A stretch of 64,000 nucleotides of DNA from Luteimonas sp. BLCC-B24. Lineage in GTDB: Bacteria > Pseudomonadota > Gammaproteobacteria > Xanthomonadales > Xanthomonadaceae. Below are positions 40,440-49,196 of this stretch, piece after piece; position 1 is the stretch's first letter, and each line of letters opens with the position of its first letter. The notes beneath the pieces are model-generated. The model saw only the letters and a program-made list of their open reading frames with translations, did no database searches and had not been told where the DNA came from. Location: the NCBI RefSeq assembly GCF_028550595.1, contig NZ_JAQQGN010000003.1, positions 1-64,000 of the forward strand, in the 5' to 3' direction. A program made the translations under genes and the position numbers.

Positions 40440-42632
40440 ATGCAGACGCACTATCCGCCGACGCGCCGCGTCGATGCCGAAGACAAGGTGCGGGGACGTC
40501 CGCTGTACGCGGCCGACCGCCTGCCCGATGGCCTGCTGCACGCCGTGACCGTCGGCGCCACCATCGGCCGTGGACGGCTGGCGGCGCTGCACATCGATGA
40601 CGCCGCGGCGATGCCCGGGGTGAGGCACGTGCTGACCCACGCCGACATGGCGCACGTGCAGCCGCCCGGCTTCGTCATGGGCGGCGGCTATGCGGTGCAG
40701 AGCCTGCAGCCGATGCTGGGCACGCGCATCGCCTATCGCGGCCAGCCGATCGCGCTCGTGGTGGCCGAGACACTCGAAGCCGCCTCGGCCGCGGCGCATG
40801 CCGTGCGCGCCGAGTACGCGCCCGATGCGTTCCGCGTGCAGATCGACGGGGCCCCGGAGTCCGACATCGTGGCCCAGCAGGGCTCGCCGCTGCCGCAGGC
40901 GATGTTCGCCGACCGCGTGGCCGGCGATGCCGATGCGGCCTATGCCGCGGCCGAGGTGCGGATCGACAGCCGCTTCACCGCGCCCGCCCAGCACCAGAAT
41001 CCGATGGAACTGCTCGCCACGGTCGCCGAATGGCGCGGCGATCGTCTGGTCATTCACGAGGGCACGCAGAACAGCGGCGCCATCCGCCACGGCATCGCCC
41101 GCCAGCTCGGCATTCCGCCGGAGCGCGTGGAGGTGGTGTCGCCCCAGGTGGGCGGCGGCTTCGGGCAGAAGAACTCCCTGCAGGGGCAGACCGTGCTGGC
41201 GGCGGTCGCGGCACGCATCAGCGGTCGTCCGGTGAAGCTCGTGATCACGCGCGCCCAGACCTTCCACCAGGCGAGCTTCCGGCCCGCGTCGCGGCACCGG
41301 GTCCGCCTGGGTGCGACATCCGGCGGCCGGATCACCGCGGCGATCCACGAGGTCGACCAGCAGACCTCGCGCCACGATCTGTTTCCAGCGGTGTACGCCG
41401 ACGTGACCTCGCGCTTCTACGGCGTGGCCAACTTCCGCGGCCGCGAACGGCTGGTGCGCACCGACGTGCAGACCCCCGGCTACATGCGCGCGCCCTACGA
41501 GCACACCGGCAGCTTCGCCTACGAAAGCGCGGTCGACGAGCTCGCCGTGCAGCTCGGGCTCGACCCGGTGCAGCTCCGGCTGGCCAACGACACCGCGACG
41601 GACCCGATTACGGGCAAACCGTTCTCGTCGCGTCATGTGCGCCAGACTCTGGAAGAAGGCGCGCGCCGCTTCGGTTGGGACCGGCGGTCGCCCACGCCCG
41701 GCTCGATGCGCACGCCGGCCGGCGACCTGCTGGGCATGGGCGTCGCCATCGGCCTGTACAAGGGCGCGACCGCCGCCGCGGGCGCGGTCCTCGAGGTCAC
41801 CGCGGACGGCGCGGCGACGATCGCGGTGTCCGGGCACGAAATGGGCCAGGGCCTGCGGTCGACGATCGCCAACTACCTGGCCGACCGGCTCGCGCTGACA
41901 CCCGGGCAAATCCGCATTTCCGTCGGCGAGCCCGGCCAGGTGGCCCAGCATCTGACCGCAGGCTCGTGGGGCACGGCCACCGCGTTGCGTGCCGCGGGCG
42001 AGGCAGTGGACACCCTGGCCGCGCAGCTGGGCGTGGTTGCGGCCGAGGTGGTGCGCGAACTGCACCGGCAGGGCCGCGCCAGCGCCCGGGTCGATGTGCG
42101 CAGCCGCGCGCCCGGCCAGCCGGAACAGGTGCTGGAACGCCTCGAGACCGGTCAGGTGGCCACGGTCGGCCCGGAGTATCCGGACTTCGTGACCATGAGC
42201 TCGATCGCGCATTTCGTCGAAGTGCACATCGCGCCGGGCACCCGCCGCATCCGCGTCGCACGGGTGGTCAGCATTGCCGACTGCGGCGCGACGGTGAGCC
42301 CGGTGACCGCCGCGAGCCAGGTGCGGGGCGGGGTCGTCTGGGGCATCGGCGGCACCCTGCACGAGATCAGCGAGTCCGACCCGCGCTTCGGCGGGTTTCT
42401 CAACGCCAGCCTCGAGGAATACGTCACCGCCGTGAACGCCGACATCGGGTCGATCGAGGTCGGCTTCGTGGGCATTCCCGATGCGCGCATCAACGGTGCG
42501 GGTGCGAAAGGTCTGGGTGAGGTGGTGATGGCCGGCGTCGCGCCCGCGATCGCCAATGCCGTCTTCCACGCGACGGGACGGCGCTACCGCGATCTGCCGA
42601 TCCGCCTCGACCGGATGTTCGGGACCGCGTGA
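40440..42632 (+). CDS. paoC: Aldehyde oxidoreductase molybdenum-binding subunit (PaoC-like)
   Basis: The 730-residue protein has the two Ald_Xan_dh domains: VGGGFGQKN, PGYMRAPYE, GHEMGQGLRSTIANYLA and AGSWGTATALRAAGE. The catalytic glutamate is in AKGLGEVVM (Glu694). It oxidises aldehydes to acids at a molybdenum cofactor, probably the cytosine dinucleotide form as in PaoABC. It starts three bases after PaoB. The XdhC-like insertion chaperone (PaoD) that usually follows is not seen downstream in this window. Confidence 0.92.
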   Translation: MQTHYPPTRRVDAEDKVRGRPLYAADRLPDGLLHAVTVGATIGRGRLAALHIDDAAAMPGVRHVLTHADMAHVQPPGFVMGGGYAVQSLQPMLGTRIAYRGQPIALVVAETLEAASAAAHAVRAEYAPDAFRVQIDGAPESDIVAQQGSPLPQAMFADRVAGDADAAYAAAEVRIDSRFTAPAQHQNPMELLATVAEWRGDRLVIHEGTQNSGAIRHGIARQLGIPPERVEVVSPQVGGGFGQKNSLQGQTVLAAVAARISGRPVKLVITRAQTFHQASFRPASRHRVRLGATSGGRITAAIHEVDQQTSRHDLFPAVYADVTSRFYGVANFRGRERLVRTDVQTPGYMRAPYEHTGSFAYESAVDELAVQLGLDPVQLRLANDTATDPITGKPFSSRHVRQTLEEGARRFGWDRRSPTPGSMRTPAGDLLGMGVAIGLYKGATAAAGAVLEVTADGAATIAVSGHEMGQGLRSTIANYLADRLALTPGQIRISVGEPGQVAQHLTAGSWGTATALRAAGEAVDTLAAQLGVVAAEVVRELHRQGRASARVDVRSRAPGQPEQVLERLETGQVATVGPEYPDFVTMSSIAHFVEVHIAPGTRRIRVARVVSIADCGATVSPVTAASQVRGGVVWGIGGTLHEISESDPRFGGFLNASLEEYVTAVNADIGSIEVGFVGIPDARINGAGAKGLGEVVMAGVAPAIANAVFHATGRRYRDLPIRLDRMFGTA

Positions 42633-42964
42633 GTGCACGTGCGTCACGGCCGACACCACGCACCGGCGACAGCAGCGCGCTGCAGAGCGACAGCGCAGCG
42701 CCAGCGCAGCGCCACGCCGCGCGCCGTTCGCGCATGTCCGGATGAGCTTCCGTGGTCGGCAGCGTCGCCCGTCGCAGACGCACAGGCGCACGGTCGGCGC
42801 ATAACCGGATGCCCGACAGCCGGCACCACGGCAGTGCGCAGGTCGAAATGCGACATCGCACATCGCCGCGTCGGGCGGGGCCACAGCACCGCACGCCGGC
42901 GCCGCCGTGAGGCGGTGGCGATGCACCAACCCCGATCGTTCGATGTCCATCCATGAAGGACCCC
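42633..42964. other. Intergenic region after paoC
   Basis: No gene is recognised here. It contains a two-copy tandem of AGCGCAGCGCC near 42691-42712 and the AAGGA site used by the DoxX gene at its end. No clear terminator is seen. Confidence 0.4.
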
Positions 42965-43468
42965 ATGCCCCCCACGCAACCGACCGCACCCGACCGCTCG
43001 ACCCGCACCGGACCCCGCCTGCTCGTCCCCTCCCTCGCGGGCCTCTACACGCGCGCGGAACCGATCGCCTACGCGCTGCTGCGCGTGGCGTTCGGCGTGT
43101 CGATCCTGACCCACGGCATTCCCAAGCTGCTCGGTCTGCCGCATGGTTCGATGGCCGACCCGATGGCGGGCACGACCCATCTGATCGGCAACGTCCTCAG
43201 TCTGCCGTTCGCACCGCAACTCGCGCTCTTCGTGGCCCTGCTCGAAACCTTCGGCGCGATCGCCCTTGCGATCGGACTGGGCACGCGGCTTCTCGGACTG
43301 GTCTTCACGGTGCAGATGATCGTCATCTGTTTTGCCATCGGGCCGACCTATCCCTGGATCGATCGCGGCATCGAGTACCCGATCATGCTGGGCTTCGTCG
43401 CCCTGCTCATCGCCATTCGCGGCGGCGGCCGGTACTCGCTCGACAGACGCCTGCGGGCCGAGCTCTAA
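42965..43468 (+). CDS. DoxX-family membrane protein
   Basis: The 167-residue protein (ATG 42965) has four membrane segments and the DoxX opening ALLRVAFGVSILTHGIPKLLG, then LALFVALLETFGAIALAIGLGTRL. DoxX proteins belong to redox and thiol-stress systems. An upstream ATG at 42953 is possible, but AAGGA sits just before 42965. Its place after the aldehyde oxidoreductase genes suggests shared redox control. A hairpin repeat follows its stop. Confidence 0.87.
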   Translation: MPPTQPTAPDRSTRTGPRLLVPSLAGLYTRAEPIAYALLRVAFGVSILTHGIPKLLGLPHGSMADPMAGTTHLIGNVLSLPFAPQLALFVALLETFGAIALAIGLGTRLLGLVFTVQMIVICFAIGPTYPWIDRGIEYPIMLGFVALLIAIRGGGRYSLDRRLRAEL

Positions 43469-43488
43469 GGAAGTGTTGAAAAACTGCT

Positions 43489-43571
43489 GTCACCCCCGCG
43501 AACGCGGGGATCCAGCGACTTCAAGTCTGTGGAGACGCAAGACGCTGGATTCCCGCGTTCGCGGGAATGAC
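43489..43571. repeat. Inverted intergenic repeat element (83 bp)
   Basis: Two 29-base imperfect arms, GTCACCCCCGCGAACGCGGG... and its reverse CGCTGGATTCCCGCGTTCGC..., face each other across 25 bases. Each arm also contains its own CCCGCG-AACGCGGG palindrome. Elements of this form are dispersed in many Xanthomonadaceae genomes. It sits just after a gene end, so it may also form a terminator structure. Confidence 0.8.
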
Positions 43572-44099
43572 GGCCAAGGACGGACTTGTTCAGACCTTCC
43601 CTCTCGCAGCCGGGTTCGCGTTGCAGTGACGCGATACGCACGCGTGACTGCCGGATCACCGGACACCGCCACCGTATTGCGGCGACGGTGGAGACCCCGG
43701 AGGTGCGGGTCATGGCGGCACCAGCAAAAAAACTGATGTGCGCCGACGCGCGCGTGCTGGTACTCGCGTCGACGTGGCGGAGCGCGCCGCCGACCCGCTG
43801 GGGCAGACACTGGAACCACGGCGGACCGGTCGGGCGGCGACGGTCGACCCGGGTATCCGGATGTCGCGACCCCCGGGGCAGGCGTGCGACAAGGCGAGTC
43901 GCGTGCCGACCTGGCGTGTCGGCGCGCGCGATGGCCCACGACGCATGCAGGGATGACGCGCATCGGATGCCGGCGTCGTGCCCGCGCCCCACATCGGCGA
44001 CGCCTTAAACATCGATTAACCCCGCTGTCGCAAGTTGGCATCGACCCCACCACCGACGCGCCGATTCCGTCGCGTTGCATTCCCCGAAGGGCAGCGACC
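43572..44099. other. Intergenic region without recognised gene
   Basis: No frame in this half-kilobase shows a family motif. The sequence is less regular in third-position GC than neighbouring genes, as expected for noncoding or degraded DNA. It must carry the promoter of the SDR gene at 44100. Confidence 0.4.
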
Positions 44100-45197
44100 A
44101 TGCACACCTCGACGACCGCCGTGTTTCCCCGACGCCAGCGCACCACGCTGATCGCCGTCGCATCCCATCCCGCCGCACGCCCGGCGACCCTGGCCTGGAC
44201 GGCCTGTCTGGCCATCGCGTCGATGTTCACACCGGTGACATCCACCGCGAATGCCGCCCCCGCGCAGGTGCACCCCAAACGCGACTGGGCACTGGCCGAC
44301 ATCCCGCCCCAGCACGGACGCATCGTGCTCGTGACCGGCGGCACCAGTGGCATCGGCTTCGAGAGCGCCAAGGCGCTCGCGGCCGCCGGCGCCAGCGTCG
44401 TGATCGCCGCGCGCAATTCCCGACGTGGCGCGGATGCGATCGCCGAGATCCGACGCGCCACACCGGGCGCCGACGTGCGGTTCGAAGTCCTGGACCTCGG
44501 CGATCTCGCCTCCGTGCGCGGCTTCGGCCAGCGCCTCCAGCGCAAGCTGCCGCGTCTCGACGTGCTGATCAACAATGCCGGCCTGATGGAACCGCCGACG
44601 CGCGGCGTCTCCGTCGATGGATTCGAGATCCAGTTCGCGGTCAATTATCTCGGGCACGTCGCGCTGACGTCGGCGGTGCTGCCTCTGCTGCGCAACGCCG
44701 ATGCGCCCCGCGTCGTCACCCTGTCGAGCATCGCGGCGCGCGGCGGCGCGCTGCACTTCAACGATCTCCAGTTCGAAACCGGCTACGACGCCAGCGAGGC
44801 CTACAGCCAGTCGAAACTCGCGTGTCTGATGTTCGCGCTCGAACTGCAGCGTCGCAGCGATGCCGAGGGCTGGGGCATCACGAGCATCGCGTCGCACCCG
44901 GGCGTGTCGCGTACCGACCTGCTCGTCCACCATGCAGGTGCCAGCGGCTTCATCCGCCGGCGCCTCGCCTTCCTGTTCCAGCCCTCGGCCCAAGGTGCAT
45001 TGCCGACGCTGTATGCCGCCACCGCGGCGACGGCCCGGGGCGGCGCGTACTACGGTCCGACGCGGCTGATGGAAACGCGCGGTCCGGTCGGCATCGCACG
45101 CGTGCCCGACGCCGCACGCAATACCGGCAACGCGGCCCACCTGTGGACGGTCAGCGAGTCGCTCCTCGGCGCACCGTTCGCGGCCGCGACACGCTGA
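44100..45197 (+). CDS. SDR-family oxidoreductase with N-terminal export-like segment (paralogue 1)
   Basis: The 365-residue protein has an N-terminal region of about 55 residues with two arginines (PRRQRTTL), a hydrophobic stretch (LAWTACLAIASMFTPV) and an Ala-x-Ala site (ANAAPAQ). An SDR domain follows: VTGGTSGIGFESAKALA, NNAG, TLSSIA and AYSQSKLA. SDRs need cytoplasmic NAD(P), so an export signal is unusual; a Tat route with bound cofactor is one possibility. A close relative with the same design is at 49197-50303. The substrate is unknown. Confidence 0.85.
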   Translation: MHTSTTAVFPRRQRTTLIAVASHPAARPATLAWTACLAIASMFTPVTSTANAAPAQVHPKRDWALADIPPQHGRIVLVTGGTSGIGFESAKALAAAGASVVIAARNSRRGADAIAEIRRATPGADVRFEVLDLGDLASVRGFGQRLQRKLPRLDVLINNAGLMEPPTRGVSVDGFEIQFAVNYLGHVALTSAVLPLLRNADAPRVVTLSSIAARGGALHFNDLQFETGYDASEAYSQSKLACLMFALELQRRSDAEGWGITSIASHPGVSRTDLLVHHAGASGFIRRRLAFLFQPSAQGALPTLYAATAATARGGAYYGPTRLMETRGPVGIARVPDAARNTGNAAHLWTVSESLLGAPFAAATR

Positions 45198-45303
45198 CCA
45201 CCGGTCGATAGCCGCCGGCCGCGCCCGCGGTCGGCGTGTTCGAAGTACGCCCTCTCTCCTGTGGACACCCCCGTGTCCGCATTCGTCCCCTTGCGAGCCG
45301 ACC

Positions 45304-46701
45304 ATGCCCATTCCCCTGCGCCTACCCCGCCCCCTGCAGACCCTGTTCAACCTGCGCCGCGACGAAGTGCAGCCGGTCCTGATCGCGGCCGCGTTCTTCT
45401 TCTTCGTGCTGACCGCACTGATGTTGCTGCGTCCCGCGCGCGACGCCCTGGGCATGGAGCGCGGCATCGAGAGCATCCGCTGGCTCTTCATCGGCACGGC
45501 CGTGGTGACGCTGGCGGTGAACCCGGTCTTCGGCTGGCTGGTCAGCCGCCTGCCGCGGATGCAGTTCATCAGTGCGACCTACGGGTTCTTCGTGCTGAGC
45601 CTCGCCGGCTTCTGGGCGCTGCTGACATTCGCGCCCTCGGCGATCGGGCAGGCCAGCGGCAAGGTGTTCTACGTCTGGTTCAGCGTCTTCAATCTGTTCG
45701 CCACGATGGTGTTCTGGGCACTGCTGGCGGATCGCTTCAGCAGCGAGCAGAGCCTGCGCGTGTTCGGGCTGATCTCGGTCGGCGGCACGCTCGGTGCGAT
45801 CTTCGGGCCCTGGCTCACGATGCAACTGGCCGAGCCCCTCGGCACGCCGAGCCTCCTGCTGGTTTCGGGGGGCTTCCTGGTGCTCGCGCTGGTCATGGCC
45901 TGGCGCCTGTCGCGCTTGCCGCTGCAGCCCGGCACGCGCGCGGCGCCGACCGACCGCGACACCGGACGGATCGGCGGCAGCGCATGGGCCGGCCTGCGCG
46001 CCGTGCTGCGCTCGCGCTATCTCAGCGGAATCGCCGGCTACATCCTGCTGATGACCGTGCTCGCGACGGTGATCTATTTCACGCGTCTGCAGATGGTGGC
46101 CGGCGTGGCCGACGACCTGGACGCGCGCGCCGCGCTGATGGGCAGCATCGACATGTGGACCCAGATCGTGGTGCTGATCCTGCAGCTCACGCTCACCGGC
46201 AAGCTCATCCAGCGCTTCGGCCTCGGCGTCGCCCTGGCGATCCTGCCCGTGGCCACGGCGCTGGGATTCATCGGCCTGGCGATCTACGGCTCGTTCGTCG
46301 TGCTGATCGTGCTCGAGGCCACCAACCGCGCCGTGCAGCGCGGCATCACCCGGCCCGCGCGCGAAGCCCTGTTCACCGTGGTCAGCCGCGAGGACAAATA
46401 CAAGGCGAAGGCCGTCCTCGATACGTTCATGTACCGCGCGGGTGATGTCGTCGGGGCGCAGGCCGAAGGTGCGCTCGGTCGCCTGGGCATGGCCATGGGC
46501 GGACTGGTCAGCGTGGTCGTGCCGCTGGCCCTGGTCTGGGCCGCGCTGGGCCTGTGGCTGGGACGCATGCATGCGCGCGCCGACGCCGCGCCGGGTGTCC
46601 CGGACCACGACCCACCCGACCCCCGCCGACGCCGCGCCCGGTCATCTGCTCGGGCGCACGCCCGCACGCACGCCGGCCACCGTGCCCCGTTTCTGCCTTG
46701 A
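45304..46701 (+). CDS. NTP/NDP exchange-type MFS transporter
   Basis: The 465-residue protein has 12 membrane segments and the general look of the ATP/ADP translocase-like NTP/NDP exchanger family in free-living bacteria. Features include LMLLRPARDALGMERG in TM1-2, WFSVFNLFATMVFWALLADRF and RGITRPAREALFTVVSREDKYKAKAVLDTF near TM10-11. Some members lie next to cyclic-di-GMP or TPR genes; transport of nucleotides is not demonstrated. The last 40 residues are low-complexity Arg/His/Ala. The ATG at 45304 follows GCGAGCCGACC, a weak RBS. The substrate is uncertain. Confidence 0.8.
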   Translation: MPIPLRLPRPLQTLFNLRRDEVQPVLIAAAFFFFVLTALMLLRPARDALGMERGIESIRWLFIGTAVVTLAVNPVFGWLVSRLPRMQFISATYGFFVLSLAGFWALLTFAPSAIGQASGKVFYVWFSVFNLFATMVFWALLADRFSSEQSLRVFGLISVGGTLGAIFGPWLTMQLAEPLGTPSLLLVSGGFLVLALVMAWRLSRLPLQPGTRAAPTDRDTGRIGGSAWAGLRAVLRSRYLSGIAGYILLMTVLATVIYFTRLQMVAGVADDLDARAALMGSIDMWTQIVVLILQLTLTGKLIQRFGLGVALAILPVATALGFIGLAIYGSFVVLIVLEATNRAVQRGITRPAREALFTVVSREDKYKAKAVLDTFMYRAGDVVGAQAEGALGRLGMAMGGLVSVVVPLALVWAALGLWLGRMHARADAAPGVPDHDPPDPRRRRARSSARAHARTHAGHRAPFLP

Positions 46702-46718
46702 ACCGTCTGGAGATCCCC

Positions 46719-47507
46719 ATGACCCGTATAGCCCTCACCTGCGCCGCGCTGGCGTGTCTCGCGCTCCCCACCGCCGCCTTCGCGCAGTCGTCGCCCGTCC
46801 GCGAGCAGTGGACGCTCGGCATCGGCGCGGCTGCGATCGACAGCCCCTACGCCGGTGAAGGCAGCCGTGTGCGGCCCTTTCCGCTGATCGGCTACGAAGG
46901 CGAACGCGCATTTCTGCGCGGCCTCACCGGCGGCGTCCACGTCTACCGCTCGGGTGGATTCAGCGTGGATGCGATCGCCTCGGCCCGCCTGTACGGCTTC
47001 GACATCGCGGATCTCGGAGCCGCGGAGCTGCAGGCCAACGGCGTCGACCCGGCCCTCCTGCGCAATCGCCACGACGGCCTGGATGCCGGAGCGCGGCTGA
47101 GCTACGGCGGCACCTGGGGCGCGATCACGTTCGATGCGGTGCACGACGTCAGCGGCACCAGCGAAGGCTACGAGCTCGCGCTCGACTACCGCTACACCTG
47201 GCTGCTGGGGCGCGGCGCGCTGACCGCGAACGTGGGCACGAGCTGGATGTCCGACGATCTCGCCGGCTACTACTTCGGCACCCTCGATACCGAAAACGCG
47301 CGCGGCGTGACCGCCTACGCGCCCGGCTCGGCGACCGTGCCGCGTGTCGGGCTGACCGCCACGGTGCCGCTCGGCACCACGAAGTGGCAGCTGCTCGGAT
47401 CGGTCGAGGTGCAGTTCCTGCCCGATGCGCTGCGCGACAGCCCCCTGCTCGGCGCCGACAGCGAGCGCTCGGGGCGATTCGTGCTCGGCCTGAGCCGACG
47501 CCTCTGA
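46719..47507 (+). CDS. MipA/OmpV family outer membrane protein
   Basis: The 262-residue protein has a Sec signal (LACLALPTAAFAQ). A beta-barrel follows: WTLGIGAAAIDSPYAGEGSRVRPFPLIGYEG at the start of the mature part matches MipA/OmpV. It ends in LGLSRRL, close to the usual aromatic end. MipA-type proteins scaffold murein enzymes or act in envelope homeostasis. GGAG sits before the ATG and the gene follows the transporter by 17 bases, so they are probably co-transcribed. Confidence 0.87.
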   Translation: MTRIALTCAALACLALPTAAFAQSSPVREQWTLGIGAAAIDSPYAGEGSRVRPFPLIGYEGERAFLRGLTGGVHVYRSGGFSVDAIASARLYGFDIADLGAAELQANGVDPALLRNRHDGLDAGARLSYGGTWGAITFDAVHDVSGTSEGYELALDYRYTWLLGRGALTANVGTSWMSDDLAGYYFGTLDTENARGVTAYAPGSATVPRVGLTATVPLGTTKWQLLGSVEVQFLPDALRDSPLLGADSERSGRFVLGLSRRL

Positions 47508-47559
47508 CCGCCGGCGGCCCGCCCGCCACGCCCTTTCCACGCACCCGCGGAGACGCCCC

Positions 47560-49086
47560 ATGCATGAGTTCCACGCCGCGCAGGCCTGTGCAGACCGTGC
47601 CCACGGCTATCACCGGCATCTCAATCCCGGCGAGTTACGCCTGGCCGCGCTCGCCGCCGGCTACGCGTCGGCACCTGACGACGACGACTTCCGCTATCTC
47701 GAACTCGGCTTCGGCCCGGGCGTGTCGGTCGGTTTCCACGCCGCCGCCACGGCGGGCACCTATTGGGGCACCGACTCGAATCCCGGACATGCCGAACGTG
47801 CGCGGTCGCTGGCCGCCGCATCCGGCGCCCAAACCCACCTGTCCGATGACGCGTTCTGGGAATTCGCGATGCGCCGCGACCTGCCGGACTTCGACTACAT
47901 CGCGCTGCATGGCGTGTGGAGCTGGATCACCGACGAGAGCCGGGAGGTGATCGTCGATCTGATCCGCCGCAAGCTCAAGCCCGGCGGCATCGCCTACGTC
48001 AGCTACAACACCGCACCCGGCTGGGCGCCCTACGTGCCGGTGCGCCAGCTGATGGCGTTGTTCGCAGCGCGTGCGGACACGGCTTCCGCGGCCTCCGGGG
48101 CGTTGCGGTTCGGCGCCGAAGTGATCAGTGCCGGCGCCGACGACGGACACGCCGTGCCCGATCTGGCCCGGCATCTCGACGCTGTGGAAGCAGCCGGTCA
48201 TGGCGAGCGCATCGACGCCTATCTGTCCGGCGACTGGACGCTGTCGACGTTCTCCGAGACGGCCGCGCATCTCGCCGGCGCGCGTCTGACCTTCGCCGGC
48301 TCGACCCGACTGCTCGACAGCGTCGAGGCCTTCGGCTTCACGCCCCGCAGCCGGCAGCTGCTGGACCGCATCGACGATCCCCTGCTGCGCGAGACCACGA
48401 AGGACGTGCTGACCAACGCACGCGTGCGCAGCGACGTCTACATCAAGGGCGGCCGACCGATGAGCGACGAGGCGCTGAGCGCGCAGTGGGCGTCACAGCT
48501 GTTCGTGCTGACCACGCATGCCAGCGAGATGCCCGCGCACGTCCTGCTGCCGCCGGGCGTGATCAGTCTCCGCGATCGCGTGCCCGGCCACGTCATCGCG
48601 GCCCTGGCCGAAGACGACTACGCACCGAAGACGATCGCCCAGCTGTGTGCGCATCCACGCCTGGCCCGCGCGAGCGCCGACGACGTCATCGCCGCGATGC
48701 TGCTGCTGGCGGGCACCGGCCATGCACGCGCCGCGCAGCATCCGAGCGCGGCGATCGTGGACCGTTGCCACACCCTCAACCGTCACGTGCGTGCACGCGC
48801 CCGGATGGGCGATCCGGTCGAGTACCTGGCATCGCCGGTGACCGGCGGCGCGATCGACGTGTCGCGGGTCGTGCTGCTGTTCCTCGACGCGGTCGAGCAG
48901 GGTCGCGACACGGTGCAGAGCCTGGCCCGGTATCTGCGCCGCTATCTGAACGCCGGCGATGCCGCCGCGCGCCCGGATGCGGCCCCGCACGGTCCCCGTG
49001 TCGAAGGCGGCGATGTGGTCGAGTCGATGGCCGAACATTTCCTCACCGCGACGCTGCCGATGCTTCGCGCATTGCGCGCGGTCTGA
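47560..49086 (+). CDS. Class I SAM methyltransferase with PF10119 regulatory domain
   Basis: The 508-residue protein has methyltransferase motif I YLELGFGPGVSVGFHAA (about residues 46-62), GTDSNPGHAE for the ribose acidic residue and LKPGGIAYVSYNTAPGWA (about 145-162). From about 220 it has the MethyTransf_Reg domain (SDVYIKGGRPMSD, VGDRLK-like ISLRDRVPGHVIAAL). The family is widespread with unknown substrate. Together with the preceding MipA and transporter genes it forms a plus-strand run. GGAGAC precedes the ATG. Confidence 0.85.
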   Translation: MHEFHAAQACADRAHGYHRHLNPGELRLAALAAGYASAPDDDDFRYLELGFGPGVSVGFHAAATAGTYWGTDSNPGHAERARSLAAASGAQTHLSDDAFWEFAMRRDLPDFDYIALHGVWSWITDESREVIVDLIRRKLKPGGIAYVSYNTAPGWAPYVPVRQLMALFAARADTASAASGALRFGAEVISAGADDGHAVPDLARHLDAVEAAGHGERIDAYLSGDWTLSTFSETAAHLAGARLTFAGSTRLLDSVEAFGFTPRSRQLLDRIDDPLLRETTKDVLTNARVRSDVYIKGGRPMSDEALSAQWASQLFVLTTHASEMPAHVLLPPGVISLRDRVPGHVIAALAEDDYAPKTIAQLCAHPRLARASADDVIAAMLLLAGTGHARAAQHPSAAIVDRCHTLNRHVRARARMGDPVEYLASPVTGGAIDVSRVVLLFLDAVEQGRDTVQSLARYLRRYLNAGDAAARPDAAPHGPRVEGGDVVESMAEHFLTATLPMLRALRAV

Positions 49087-49196
49087 GCGTGCCGACGCCA
49101 CGTGGCGCGTCCGTGTCCGTATCCGGTTCAGCCCCTTCCCCCCCCACGCGGTGCCACGGCACCGCCGCACACCCCCCCACCCCAGAGGACATCCCC

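Noticed and set aside
42691..42712. Tandem AGCGCAGCGCC copies
   Set aside because: Only two copies; likely chance in very GC-rich DNA rather than a functional repeat or CRISPR.
39393..42989. A 1198-codon minus-strand open frame
   Set aside because: It is antisense to the paoABC genes; the plus strand carries all cofactor motifs.
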